In this document: one piece after another, positions 33,048-41,486 of the stretch
How the letters are laid out: every line of letters begins with the position of its first letter
Position numbering within the stretch: position 1 is the stretch's first letter
Assembly: GCF_002872075.1 (NCBI RefSeq)
Contig: NZ_PGGU01000001.1
Coordinates: 27,103-91,102, forward strand
Reading direction: 5' to 3'
Source: Microbacterium aurantiacum
GTDB taxonomy: Bacteria > Actinomycetota > Actinomycetes > Actinomycetales > Microbacteriaceae
DNA length: 64,000 bases
Notes under the pieces: generated by a model
Told to the model about the DNA's origin: nothing
The model's database searches: none
Seen by the model: only the letters and a program-made list of their open reading frames with translations
Made by a program: the position numbers and the translations under genes

Positions 33048-33296
33048 TCATTGAGTCGTCCCGGTTCTCTTCATCTTGTGTGCCAGCTGCAGCGCGGCCT
33101 CGGTCATCCCGAACATCCCTGCGATCTCCCGCCAGGTGAGCAACCGGCGATCGCGGACCGCGCCGACGAGGTCTGTGCGGCGGATCCGGATCTGCTCCAG
33201 GCGCGCGGTAAGACGTCGCTGCTCGGCAGCTGTCGCCTCGAGCTCGCGCAGCAGCGCGGCGGGGTCGTCGGGGATCTTGCCGGCGCGCTCAGGCAT
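33048..33296 (-). CDS. Small HTH-like protein
   Basis: 82 residues from ATG 33296, overlapping the stop of the HerA gene. An N-terminal coiled helix (LLRELEATAAEQRRLTARLEQI is a Leu/Glu/Arg helix) is followed by a likely helix-turn-helix (LTWREIAGMFGMTEAALQ). It would act as a small DNA-binding protein, perhaps with the HerA-like ATPase or as a co-regulator with the GntR protein. Confidence 0.65.
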   Translation of the reverse strand: MPERAGKIPDDPAALLRELEATAAEQRRLTARLEQIRIRRTDLVGAVRDRRLLTWREIAGMFGMTEAALQLAHKMKRTGTTQ

Positions 33297-35061
33297 GGTT
33301 CGCGCCGTTCGCCGCTGCGCCGAGCTCGTCGGCGGCCATGTTCGCGGATCGGGCGCCGTGGATGAGCTCGAGGGTGCGCAGCTTGCCGAGGGCGTTGTTG
33401 AATCCGCCACCGCCCGCGGAGTACTCGGTGCGCTCGGCGATCTCCTCGTTCGTCAGGGACGCCGGCCAGGCGTCGACGAGGACAGTGAGAATCGACCGCT
33501 CAGCCTTGCCCAGGGCCCGCAGCCAGTGGTCGACGAGAGCATGGCCGGTGGGCAGCGGGTCGAAGTCTCCGAGATCCTCTACGCCTTGATCGGTTATCTC
33601 GATCCGGTCGCGGCCGCCGACGATCCGCCCGGTCGATCGCAGCCGCCCGAGGGCGTTGTTGAACCCGCCACCCTTGCCGCTGTAGCCGGACTGGAGAGCC
33701 ACCTGGCTGTGCGTGCGAGGACCGTACGTGGCCAGCACAGCGAGGATCGCCCGTTCGGCCCTCCCCAACCCCACTACGCCGCTCGAGGAGGCGGTACGGG
33801 GCTGACTCGGGGGAGTGGCAGACGTCGTCGGTCGCGGAGCGGTCGGGGGAGCGGGCCTGGCCGGTGCTGCAGGAGCGGCGGTCGCCTTCGGGGCGGCGGT
33901 CGACTTCGGGGCGGGCGTCGGCCCCGCGGCCGTGGTGCCGATACCCGCCACGGTGTACTGCAGGGCGGCGAGCTGGTCGTGCATGTCGGAGATCTGCGTG
34001 GCCGCTTCGGCGAGCTTCGCGCGGTCCTCGGTGGTGAGTCCTGGTACGAGGACCTCGACCGGGACTTCCTTGACCTTCACCTCGACGTGCGCCTGCGCCG
34101 CGGCGAGCTCTCGCTCGAGCTGGGCGATGCGCTTGTGCAGCTGTCGGGGATCCTCGGCCGCTGCACGCTCCACCGTGGCTGCGATCGCGGCGCCGAGCTC
34201 GGTGAGGTCGATCTTCGCTCGCGCCTGGGGCAGCACCGTGGTGACACCGACCTTCGGTGTCGCGGAGGAGTCGAAGGTCTTCCGCGGGCGCACCGCGACC
34301 TTCTCGAGGATGCCCAGCCAGGAGGGCGACCAGACCCAGGCGGTGCCGATCGGCAGGCTCGCGAGCGTCCCCTTCACCTTCCGCGCCTCCGCCTCGTCGG
34401 CATGCAGGCGCACCCACTCGTCGATCGCCGCGACGTCACGTGGACCGGTCAGCCCGTGCGCGATGAGGACCTCGATCTGTGTCAGCACGTCCTTGTTGAG
34501 CACAGCTGGACGCTGGGTGACCAGGATCGCGCCCAGACCGCGCGCGCGGCCGCGGCGCACGAAGTCCTCCATCGCGCCCAACAGTCGAGCGCCTTCGGCA
34601 CGCGGATTCTGCGGAGCGAGCTCGTCGGCCTCGTCGAACACGAACAGGAAAGGGTCGCGGTTGCGGTGATACACCTCGACGAGGAAGTCCGTGAGGAAGC
34701 GGCGAGCAGCTGCCTTCGACAGGTGCGAGGTGTCGATGACGGTCGAGATACGGCGGTCGACGAGGACCTGGGCGATGGTCATCCCTGACGTCTCCTCGAG
34801 CGGGAGATCTCCGTGCGTGCCTCCGAACACCACGACGGGGAGACCCGCGCCCTTGCCGGTCTTGCTCGAGCGAAGTCCCCACCAGACGCCGACCGTGTCG
34901 ACGACGCACACGGGAACGCCATGCTCAACGACTCCTTCGACAATCACGCCGGCGGTGTTCGTCTTGCCCTTTCCACGGCGGCCGAGCACCGCGATCGCCT
35001 CGGTGACGAGGTCGATCGGCAGGCCCAGGTCGCGGGAGAGCATCACCATCGCATCGCTCAT
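33289..35061 (-). CDS. HerA-like ATPase with duplicated winged-helix tail
   Basis: 590 residues from ATG 35061 (GGAGG upstream; an earlier in-frame start overlaps the operator). An HerA/FtsK-clan motor domain has Walker A GRRGKGKT (27-34) and Walker B FLFVFDEADEL (138-148). A coiled coil (about 310-350) and Ala/Pro linker follow, then two similar winged-helix units marked by GYSGKGGGFNNALGRLR and EYSAGGGGFNNALGKLR. HerA proteins are hexameric DNA translocases; no NurA nuclease partner is visible. It heads a leftward operon with the HTH and GntR genes. Confidence 0.8.
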   Translation of the reverse strand: MSDAMVMLSRDLGLPIDLVTEAIAVLGRRGKGKTNTAGVIVEGVVEHGVPVCVVDTVGVWWGLRSSKTGKGAGLPVVVFGGTHGDLPLEETSGMTIAQVLVDRRISTVIDTSHLSKAAARRFLTDFLVEVYHRNRDPFLFVFDEADELAPQNPRAEGARLLGAMEDFVRRGRARGLGAILVTQRPAVLNKDVLTQIEVLIAHGLTGPRDVAAIDEWVRLHADEAEARKVKGTLASLPIGTAWVWSPSWLGILEKVAVRPRKTFDSSATPKVGVTTVLPQARAKIDLTELGAAIAATVERAAAEDPRQLHKRIAQLERELAAAQAHVEVKVKEVPVEVLVPGLTTEDRAKLAEAATQISDMHDQLAALQYTVAGIGTTAAGPTPAPKSTAAPKATAAPAAPARPAPPTAPRPTTSATPPSQPRTASSSGVVGLGRAERAILAVLATYGPRTHSQVALQSGYSGKGGGFNNALGRLRSTGRIVGGRDRIEITDQGVEDLGDFDPLPTGHALVDHWLRALGKAERSILTVLVDAWPASLTNEEIAERTEYSAGGGGFNNALGKLRTLELIHGARSANMAADELGAAANGANHA

Positions 35062-35085
35062 CAACCAACCTCCAAAGACAAGTAC

Positions 35086-35108
35086 CTTAGCTAAGTCACT
35101 TAGGTAAG
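35086..35108. promoter_or_regulatory. Paired palindromic operator before the HerA operon
   Basis: CTTAGCTAAG (35086-35095, perfect palindrome) and CTTAGGTAAG (35099-35108, arms CTTA/TAAG) lie side by side with centres 13 bases apart. The HerA ATG is 25 bases away. They are probably a repressor site; candidates are the GntR or HTH protein of the same operon. Confidence 0.6.
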
Positions 35109-35205
35109 TCGATTGTCTCATGTCGGCGACTTCCCGCCCAGTATTCCGCCAGAGTTGCGGTAATCAAATAGTTTTGTGGCCGTCTTTTTGTGGTACCATT
35201 TTCTT

Positions 35206-35457
35206 ATGGGAGTCATCTGGACCAAGTCGTCAGCGAAGCACGGGGTTTCTCGTGAAGATGCGCTGTGGGCAATGGCCCACGCCGAAGGCTCCACGGCCAT
35301 CGAGGGCAACCCCGGTTGGCTCACCAAGGTCTGGGTCGGACACCCGCACCCGCAGACCGACAGGTACATCGAGGTCATGGGGGCACGTCGCGGTGACGAG
35401 TTCGTGATCTTCCACGCGATGCCGCTCTCCGACCTCTACCGTCACCTGATCAGCTAG
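35206..35457 (+). CDS. Toxin-like protein of a type II pair
   Basis: 83 residues. The phrase SAKHGVSREDALWAM and the later strand RYIEVMGARRGDEFVIFHAMPL resemble BrnT/DUF4258-type toxins, small RNase-like folds. No Shine-Dalgarno is seen, but TACCAT at 35194-35199 is at the right distance for a leaderless start at the ATG. The next gene, ten bases on, has an antitoxin-like C-terminus. Toxin first, antitoxin second is the BrnT/BrnA and HigBA order. Confidence 0.7.
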   Translation: MGVIWTKSSAKHGVSREDALWAMAHAEGSTAIEGNPGWLTKVWVGHPHPQTDRYIEVMGARRGDEFVIFHAMPLSDLYRHLIS

Positions 35458-35467
35458 AAAGGACATC

Positions 35468-35803
35468 ATGAGCACCGAACACGACTGGGACGCCCTGGCC
35501 GAGAAGGCCGAGGCCGGGGCGCTCGCATCCCTCGAGGGAACGGCTCTGCAGGGCGCCGACGCTGCGCGCGATGCGCGCGAGACCCTGATGGCTGTGACCG
35601 GCACCGACACCATCGAAGAGGCCACGAAGGTCGCCCTCGGGCGGCCGCCACTGGATGCCGAGCGCAGGGAGAACGTGACTTGGAAGGTCCGCGCCCCAGC
35701 ACAGCTCGACGATCTGGTCGCCGACATCGCCCGCCGGGAGGGGAAGACCCTCTCTGCGCTCATCCGCGACGCCGTCGCCGACTACGCACGCGCCCACGCC
35801 TGA
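35468..35803 (+). CDS. Antitoxin-like ribbon-helix-helix protein
   Basis: 111 residues with ribosome site AAAGGA. The N-terminal 70 residues are acidic and Ala-rich. The C-terminal 40 (VTWKVRAPAQLDDLV, EGKTLSALIRDAVADYARA) form a ribbon-helix-helix DNA-binding domain. Antitoxins of this kind bind their toxin and the operon promoter. The order (toxin binding first, DNA binding last) differs from many antitoxins but fits the BrnA pattern. Confidence 0.72.
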   Translation: MSTEHDWDALAEKAEAGALASLEGTALQGADAARDARETLMAVTGTDTIEEATKVALGRPPLDAERRENVTWKVRAPAQLDDLVADIARREGKTLSALIRDAVADYARAHA

Positions 35804-35819
35804 CCCGCACCCACACGTT

Positions 35820-35848
35820 GCGCCGAGCCAAACGCCCGGCGCGTTTTC
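35820..35848 (+). terminator. Terminator after the toxin-antitoxin pair
   Basis: GCGCCG (35820-35825) and CGGCGC (35837-35842) form a stem with an 11-base loop, followed by GTTTTC. It starts 17 bases after the antitoxin stop. Confidence 0.65.
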
Positions 35849-35858
35849 GCATGCCTAG

Positions 35859-36101
35859 TCACCGCGACTGCAGGGCGGCGAGCAGGTCGACGAGGTCTGC
35901 CGCGCTCCCCGTGAGCAAGGCATGCACCGCCAGTCCGAGGGTTGCGAGGGACACGGCGGACCACCAGATGAGCCGGGCGAGCTCGCGCATCACGCGGGCT
36001 GCCGCTTTCAGGGTTCGGGCGGCATGGTTGAGCCGATTGAGGGGTGCCGGCTGGGTGCGTCGGCGCGTGCGACCTGGCGTTCGGTTGTTCATGCCGGCCA
36101 T
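35859..36101 (-). CDS. Small basic membrane protein
   Basis: 80 residues; the ATG at 36101 has GGAAGAG five bases upstream (an alternative ATG is at 36092). A very basic N-terminus (RTPGRTRRRTQ) precedes one membrane helix near 44-64 and a short tail. No family is recognised. It stands alone and is oriented against the toxin-antitoxin genes. Confidence 0.55.
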   Translation of the reverse strand: MAGMNNRTPGRTRRRTQPAPLNRLNHAARTLKAAARVMRELARLIWWSAVSLATLGLAVHALLTGSAADLVDLLAALQSR

Positions 36102-36315
36102 GGGTGCTCTTCCGCTGGGAAATCGGACATCGTCAGGTCGATAGTTCTCACGTACCCCGGGCCAACATCCGGATAATTTCTATGCCTCGCATGATTTCTT
36201 GCTGCCATGGGGCACCTATGCGCGGGGACCCGAAAGCCGTGAGCATGCCGAGCAACGAGACCCTTCGCCAAGCAGAGCGGAACACGCCCGCCGCCACCGA
36301 AGGCCGGAGCAAGAC

Positions 36316-36344
36316 TTGGGGGAGGGTCGCGGCGCGCTTAGACT
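36316..36344 (+). promoter_or_regulatory. Promoter of the SOS mutagenesis operon
   Basis: TTGGGG (36316-36321), 17 bases, TAGACT (36339-36344) forms a sigma-70-like promoter 40 bases before the first gene. The SOS-box-like sequence begins three bases downstream. Confidence 0.6.
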
Positions 36345-36346
36345 GA

Positions 36347-36362
36347 TCGGATTCTCGTTCGA
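36347..36362 (+). promoter_or_regulatory. LexA box-like operator (SOS box)
   Basis: TCGGATTCTCGTTCGA matches the actinobacterial/Gram-positive LexA pattern TCGAAC-N4-GTTCGA with a perfect right half and four of six positions in the left half. It overlaps the expected transcription start of the UmuD/UmuC-like operon, so LexA repression is the natural reading. Confidence 0.6.
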
Positions 36363-36383
36363 GTTGAGAGGCGGTGATCGGGA

Positions 36384-37160
36384 ATGACTGTCGTAGCTGT
36401 GTTCCCTCTCGCCCCTCTCGCCACGCTGCAGCTGCGGCAGATCTTCGAGGCAGTCCAGGCGGGTTTCCCATCGCCGGCGCAGGACTATGACGATGGTCCG
36501 CTCAACCTGCTGCAGGTGCTCATCGACGACGAGGCGGCCACGACGGCCACCCGGGCGGTCGGCGACGCCATGCTCGGCGCGGGCATCTATGACGGCGACG
36601 TCGCGCTCGTCGACACCTCGAAGGAACCGCACGACGGCGACGTCGTCTTCGCGATCCTCGACGGTGAGTTCTCGATGCGACGCCTGACGCGCCGGCAGGG
36701 CACGTGGGCACTCCGCGCCGAGGGCCCGGGCTGGCCGGACGTCCTCGTCGACGAGTTGTCGACGCTGACCATCGTCGGGGTCGTGACCGTGAGCTTCCGG
36801 TTCCACCGGTCCCGGACGCCGGCGTTCGACGAAGGCGCCCTGAACCTGCATCCGCTGCTGATCGACGACGAGGTCGCCACGTTCGTCGTCCGCGTCGCAG
36901 GCAGCTCCATGATCGAAGCGGGGATCTATGACGGCGACGTCGCCCTCGTCGACCGTTCCAAGCGGCCGCGAGATCAGGATGTGGTCGTGGCGTACGTCGA
37001 CGGCGACTTCACGATCAAGCGCCTGATCCAGCAGGGGGACAGCTGGGCGCTGCGTGCAGAGAACGCGGAGTGGCCGGATGTCGTGGTCGACGAGCTCTCG
37101 TCCCTGAGTGTTTTCGGGGTCGTCACCGTCAGCTGCCGCTTCCACAGGCCACGACGATGA
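36384..37160 (+). CDS. Fused double UmuD-like protein (S24 family), one half inactive
   Basis: 258 residues containing two UmuD/LexA-type S24 domains in tandem (about 20-140 and 145-255), alike across their whole length. The first half has the UmuD cleavage-region phrase [12 protein letters not shown] (Ala26-Gly27), but its catalytic positions are Ala62 (GDAM for GDSM) and Arg99 (SMRRL for VKRL). The second half keeps Ser175 (GSSM) and Lys212 (TIKRL) and lacks a cleavage arm. I infer a covalently joined substrate half and enzyme half, an obligate UmuD dimer. It is ATGA-coupled to the UmuC-like gene and follows an SOS box. Confidence 0.85.
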   Translation: MTVVAVFPLAPLATLQLRQIFEAVQAGFPSPAQDYDDGPLNLLQVLIDDEAATTATRAVGDAMLGAGIYDGDVALVDTSKEPHDGDVVFAILDGEFSMRRLTRRQGTWALRAEGPGWPDVLVDELSTLTIVGVVTVSFRFHRSRTPAFDEGALNLHPLLIDDEVATFVVRVAGSSMIEAGIYDGDVALVDRSKRPRDQDVVVAYVDGDFTIKRLIQQGDSWALRAENAEWPDVVVDELSSLSVFGVVTVSCRFHRPRR

Positions 37161-38431
37161 TCGCCTTGATCGATATCGCGTCCGCGTACGTGAGCTTCGA
37201 GCGTGTCTTTGATCCGACACTCGAATCTGTGCCGGCGGTAGTCCTGTCGAACAACGACGGAATGATCGTCGCGTCGTCGAAAGAGGCGAAGGCGTTGGGC
37301 CTAGATCTCGGGCGTCCGTGGTTCGAGCTCAAGCCTCATGCACAGCGCATGGGACTCCGGGCGCTGTCGTCCAATTACGAGTTGTACGCCGATATGAGCA
37401 GGCGCTTCCACACCATCCTGGAGCGCTTCGGACCAGGCCATCAGGAGTACTCAGTGGATGAAGGATTCGTTGAGATCTCCCCGCGGATCGCGAAGGACCC
37501 GGAAGCTCTCACCGCCCTCGGTCACGAGATGAAGGACACCATCCGTCAGCTGATCGGAGTGCCTGTCGGCGTCGGTATCGCCCATACACGCACCGAGGCG
37601 AAACTGGCGAATAAGGCCACACGGAAGATCCCGGTCTTCAACGGCGTCTGCGTGTGGCCAGCCACCCGTCCGGAGTGGCGACAGCAGCTGATGTCACGCC
37701 TGCCCGTGTCAGAGGTGTGGGGTATCGCCTCCCGCCTCGAGCTGCGCCTGGCAGCGCTCGGGATCACGACGATCGCGGATCTCGCGGCCGCGGACCCAGT
37801 GATGATCCGGAAGGCGTTCAACGTGGTCGTGATGAGGACCGCGCTCGAGCTGCGCGGGGTCGCGTGTATCCCCGCCGAAGAGGACCGCACCGGCAAGAAG
37901 GACCAGCTGATCGTTAGCAGATCCTTCTCCGAGAAGGTGACCACGAAGGACGGGATGCGGCAAGCTCTGTCGGTCTACGCTCAGCAGGCATCGACGCGCC
38001 TGGTGAAGCACGGGCAGGTCGCGAAGATCCTCACCGCGTTCGCCGGCACCAGCCACTACACCGAGCAGGTCCGCTACCCAAGCCAAGTGGTCCGGCTCCC
38101 ATTTCCGACCGCTGACCCCGTCGAGCTCACTCGCGCTGCGCACCGACTGCTTCCGCAGATCGAAGAGGGCGTCCGGTGGGCGCGCGCGGGCATCGTGCTC
38201 ACCGACCTGCGCCCCACCGCGGTGATCCAGCCCCTCGAGCTGTTCCGCCACCCGCACGAAGACGCCGGCATCGCCACGATCATCGACAAGGTCCAGAAGA
38301 AGACCGGCCGCGACCTGCTCGGCCTCGGATGGGGCGGGATGCGCCCCGGGCCCTCCTGGCAGATGCACCGGGGGATGCTCTCCCCACGGGCAACCACCCA
38401 CTGGGACGAGCTCCTCACCGTCCACGCCTGA
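37157..38431 (+). CDS. umuC: UmuC-like Y-family DNA polymerase
   Basis: 424 residues from ATG 37157. Catalytic acids are visible: Asp6 in [16 protein letters not shown], and Asp101-Glu102 in YSVDEGFVE. The palm, fingers, helix-hairpin-helix ([17 protein letters not shown]) and little-finger domains are present at normal length. UmuC with processed UmuD makes Pol V, an error-prone lesion-bypass enzyme induced by DNA damage. Mobile elements often carry such operons (ImpAB, MucAB, RulAB). Confidence 0.92.
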   Translation: MIALIDIASAYVSFERVFDPTLESVPAVVLSNNDGMIVASSKEAKALGLDLGRPWFELKPHAQRMGLRALSSNYELYADMSRRFHTILERFGPGHQEYSVDEGFVEISPRIAKDPEALTALGHEMKDTIRQLIGVPVGVGIAHTRTEAKLANKATRKIPVFNGVCVWPATRPEWRQQLMSRLPVSEVWGIASRLELRLAALGITTIADLAAADPVMIRKAFNVVVMRTALELRGVACIPAEEDRTGKKDQLIVSRSFSEKVTTKDGMRQALSVYAQQASTRLVKHGQVAKILTAFAGTSHYTEQVRYPSQVVRLPFPTADPVELTRAAHRLLPQIEEGVRWARAGIVLTDLRPTAVIQPLELFRHPHEDAGIATIIDKVQKKTGRDLLGLGWGGMRPGPSWQMHRGMLSPRATTHWDELLTVHA

Positions 38432-38456
38432 CGCCACGAAGCTCTTGCGGTCGGAT

Positions 38457-38478
38457 TTATACATTGGCGGAGGTATAA
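38457..38478. promoter_or_regulatory. Inverted repeat TTATAC/GTATAA
   Basis: TTATAC (38457-38462) and GTATAA (38473-38478) are perfect inverted repeats with a ten-base spacer in the gap between umuC and the next gene. It may be an operator for the 38603 operon. No clear -35/-10 pair can be assigned here. Confidence 0.35.
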
Positions 38479-38602
38479 GGATGGACCGCGCGATCTGGGC
38501 TGCGGTCTTGCTCTGTGCTATACCTGAGCCCAGGTGTTCCGAAACCGAGTAGGGGCACCGGATGAGCGCCCGAAGTTCAGTACGGCGCAGATGGAGAGTC
38601 TC

Positions 38603-39175
38603 ATGTCTGTGATCGATCAGAGAAGCCTTATTCTCGAGGACCTCACCCCAGGAACCGTTGTCGGCATATTCGGACGGGTTGGCAGTGGGCGGACAGCTGT
38701 TGCCCGGAGCATCGCCTCCGAATACGACGGGCGTGGCTTCCGCCTTGCGATCGGTGGCAGGAAGGGCTCGGAGCTCCAGAATGGTGCGCATGTCGAATAT
38801 GCCCGGCTCCCTCACTTCAGCTTCGACATCGAAGCCGCAGCTGCGGCCAGTCGCGATGTAACCCTCCTTCGCAGCAATGTCGGCATGATCATCTACGACG
38901 GAGACATCCGACGCGACTGGCGAGACGACGTCATCGATCCTTTCGAATGGGACCGGGAGGCAGAGCGGATCGTCCTCGTCGTCTCGGACGACCTCTGGTT
39001 CTCAAAGTTCTGCGACATCAACGTGATGACTGGAGCCCCCACAAGGCAGCAGTACGCCGCGGTGTTCAACAAGGAAGCACCGTCGGAGGGCGTGCTCGCT
39101 CCCAAGCGCGGGACCGCGTTCGTCGCACGCGCCGGCGAAGAGCCAGTGCTCATCACCTATCGGTTCACGTCATAG
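38603..39175 (+). CDS. P-loop-like protein of unknown function
   Basis: 190 residues from ATG 38603 (GGAGAG seven bases upstream). Residues 20-31 read VGIFGRVGSGRT, a P-loop with Arg in place of the usual Lys; a later hydrophobic strand ending in Asp (VGMIIYDGD) could be Walker B. The rest (ERIVLVVSDD) fits an alpha/beta nucleotide-binding fold. It may be related to the FtsK/HerA clan, but that is a guess. Its G/C content is lower than that of the neighbours, suggesting separate acquisition. Confidence 0.65.
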   Translation: MSVIDQRSLILEDLTPGTVVGIFGRVGSGRTAVARSIASEYDGRGFRLAIGGRKGSELQNGAHVEYARLPHFSFDIEAAAAASRDVTLLRSNVGMIIYDGDIRRDWRDDVIDPFEWDREAERIVLVVSDDLWFSKFCDINVMTGAPTRQQYAAVFNKEAPSEGVLAPKRGTAFVARAGEEPVLITYRFTS

Positions 39176-39191
39176 GGCTCGTGGGGACACC

Positions 39192-39692
39192 ATGATCGCT
39201 TACAACATGCCCCGAGAGATGGTTACTCCGGATAATCGGCTTCCTCTGTCCAGAGCGGTTGCCTGGGTGAAGGTTTCGGCCGAGGAGGTTGCCGCTCTCG
39301 CGATGCACCGCGCCCGTCTGGCACAGAAGAACGTGAAGCCCGAGATCCTCCTCGAGCTCGGCGTCTACGACGCGACATCCACCGTAGGCCTGTGGGATGT
39401 GCTGCGTGACGAAGCCAAACGGATGAAGGACGTCTGCGAGACCCGGGAATCCCTGGTCGAGTACCTGCTGCAGTGGGTCGAGCTGGTCATCACCACGCCA
39501 TCGCGCCAGCAGAGAAAGACTCACCGGTACCCGCTGCCTGCGGATGACGCCGCAGTGGATGCGTTCGCCCGCCACCTCGCCCGATCGGCGGCGGAGCAGC
39601 TATGGAACGAGCACGAAGCCCTCGAAAGGTATTTCTCATCGCTCGAGGAGCACACGGGTGATGACACTGATTTGGGTTGGCCGAGGCGGTGA
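39192..39692 (+). CDS. Hypothetical protein
   Basis: 166 residues, 16 bases after the P-loop gene and probably co-transcribed. It is mostly helical (VSAEEVAALAMHRARLAQ, DVLRDEAKRMKDVCE) and acidic at the end. It has no membrane segment and no motif I recognise. Pairing with the P-loop gene suggests a two-gene unit. Confidence 0.65.
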   Translation: MIAYNMPREMVTPDNRLPLSRAVAWVKVSAEEVAALAMHRARLAQKNVKPEILLELGVYDATSTVGLWDVLRDEAKRMKDVCETRESLVEYLLQWVELVITTPSRQQRKTHRYPLPADDAAVDAFARHLARSAAEQLWNEHEALERYFSSLEEHTGDDTDLGWPRR

Positions 39693-39765
39693 CAGGGGCT
39701 GCCTCGTGGACCGTTGATGCTCGCCGCCGGTCGCCCGGCCATGGGCCCGCGGCTGCGGGTCTGAG

Positions 39766-40818
39766 ATGATCAAGAGCATGAGCGACCTCGCACCGGACGA
39801 CTACGCGGCGACGCTCGAGGACCTCAAGAAACACGTCCACGCTGCGCGTCTGCGTGTGCAGCGGAAGGCGAATAACGAGCTATTGCAGCTGTGGTGGCGG
39901 CTGGGGCGCACGATCCTCGACCAGCAAGCCGAGCAAGGCTGGGGGACCCGGGTCCTCGATCGGCTCGCATCGGATCTGCGAGCCGAGTTCCCTTCCATGA
40001 AGGGGTTCTCGCGACGGAATCTCACCTACATGCAGACGTTCGCGAGGGCGTGGCCGGACGCCGACTCAATTGGGCAACAGGCTGTTGCCCAATTGCCGTG
40101 GGGACACGTCACGCTCATCCTCGACAAGCTCACTGATCAGACTCTTCGGGACTGGTACGCGGCGAAGGCCGCTCATCACGGGTGGACTCGCGCTGTTCTC
40201 ACCCATCACCTGGCGACTCGGCTTCACGAGCGGGAAGCCGCTGCGCCAACCAACTTCGCTGGTGCGCTCGAGCGCGTCGACTCCGAACTCGCTCAAGAGC
40301 TCACGAAGGATCCGTACACCCTCGAGTTCCTCGCGATCGATGGGGATGCTTCCGAGCGTGAGCTCGAGCAGCGCATGGTCGACCGGATCCTCGACACCAT
40401 GCGTGAGCTCGGCCCGGGATTTGCTTTCGTCGGCCGCCAAGTCCATCTCGAGGTGGGAACGACCGATTTCTATATCGATCTTCTGTTCTTCCACATCGAG
40501 CAGCTCCGATACGTCGTCATCGAACTCAAGACCACGACGTTCACGCCTGCTGACGCCGGCCAGCTCGGGTTCTACGTCACGGTCGTCGACGATCTCCTCC
40601 GAAACCCCGATAAGCATCAGCCCACGGTCGGCATCCTCCTCGTCGCAGGAAAGGACGACACCGTCGTCCGCTACGCGCTCGCATCGACAACACCGCCCAT
40701 CGCCGTCAGCCGGTACGAGCTCGGCGAAGAAGCGCAGAAGGCTCTCCCCGATGAGGAGACCATCGCGCGCGCCTTCGCCGACGAGCTCACTCGCGACGTC
40801 GATGCCGATACTCGGTGA
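39766..40818 (+). CDS. YhcG-family PDDEXK nuclease (DUF1016)
   Basis: 350 residues (or 346 from the ATG at 39778; neither has a strong ribosome site). The N-terminal half is the DUF1016 helical domain (LLQLWWRLGRTILDQQ, FSRRNLTYMQTFARAW). The C-terminal half is a PD-(D/E)XK fold with IDLLFFH, then YVVIELKTTTFTPADAGQLGFYV split as VVIELKTTTF and DAGQLGFYV. YhcG-like proteins are nucleases often found with restriction or defence genes. No methylase or specificity subunit is nearby. Confidence 0.88.
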   Translation: MIKSMSDLAPDDYAATLEDLKKHVHAARLRVQRKANNELLQLWWRLGRTILDQQAEQGWGTRVLDRLASDLRAEFPSMKGFSRRNLTYMQTFARAWPDADSIGQQAVAQLPWGHVTLILDKLTDQTLRDWYAAKAAHHGWTRAVLTHHLATRLHEREAAAPTNFAGALERVDSELAQELTKDPYTLEFLAIDGDASERELEQRMVDRILDTMRELGPGFAFVGRQVHLEVGTTDFYIDLLFFHIEQLRYVVIELKTTTFTPADAGQLGFYVTVVDDLLRNPDKHQPTVGILLVAGKDDTVVRYALASTTPPIAVSRYELGEEAQKALPDEETIARAFADELTRDVDADTR

Positions 40819-40847
40819 GAACCGGCGCCGCGGAACGTGCGTCGGCT

Positions 40848-41381
40848 CTAGGAGGCGTCGAGCGGAGTTGTGCGGATGTTGAACGACGCCGGCGGATCGT
40901 GTGGTTGTCCGGCGGGGGAAATGAAGAGGTAGAAGAACAGCGTGGTCAGTCGCTGTGAGCCGCGCGCGGATGCCGTCGTCGACAACGCGCCCGCCGCACG
41001 CACATGCACAGACCAAGTGTCCCCGAGAAGTGCCACTACCCACGCGGACGCCTCATCAGGGTTCACAGTGAGTCGGGAGTCGAGTAGCCGATGGTGGGCC
41101 GCGACGGACAGGGTCAGGAGAGATCCCTCGAGCTGAACGTCTTCCAGCATCGCGGCCTGGTCGACCATGTCCGCCACGACCGTGAGGTTCGCGTGCCGAT
41201 CCGTTACTGACTTCACCGGTCCGAAGCGGCGCAGCCCCTGGCGCTCGCCCGAGATGACCTTCGCGAGCTCGTCGTCCGACGAGATGGTCGCTGTGGAATC
41301 CGCCTCATCTGTGAAGAGGTACCTGCGGAACGCCCGGATCTCCGCCTCATGCTTTCTCACTACCGCGCTCACATCGATCAT
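40848..41381 (-). CDS. Hypothetical protein
   Basis: 177 residues on the minus strand, convergent with the nuclease gene and divergent from the promoter D operon. The N-terminus is helical (VVRKHEAEIRAFRRYLF) and the centre alternates strands and helices (LTLSVAAHHRLL, ASAWVVALLGDTWSVHV). No family is recognised. Codon use matches the surroundings. Confidence 0.6.
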   Translation of the reverse strand: MIDVSAVVRKHEAEIRAFRRYLFTDEADSTATISSDDELAKVISGERQGLRRFGPVKSVTDRHANLTVVADMVDQAAMLEDVQLEGSLLTLSVAAHHRLLDSRLTVNPDEASAWVVALLGDTWSVHVRAAGALSTTASARGSQRLTTLFFYLFISPAGQPHDPPASFNIRTTPLDAS

Positions 41382-41422
41382 CCGGGCACCCTACAGGTGC
41401 TCGCAGACACCACGGAGTCTCC

Positions 41423-41455
41423 TGTCCGCGAGCACCTGGTGATCGCCCCTATATG
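41423..41455 (+). promoter_or_regulatory. Promoter D of the TGTCCGCGA-N18-TATATG family
   Basis: TGTCCGCGA (41423-41431), 18 bases, TATATGACGTGG (41450-41461). The -10-like box ends 31 bases before the ATG at 41487, which has the ribosome site AAAGGGA. Confidence 0.85.
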
Positions 41456-41486
41456 ACGTGGAAGCACTCTCGTCGAAAGGGAACCG

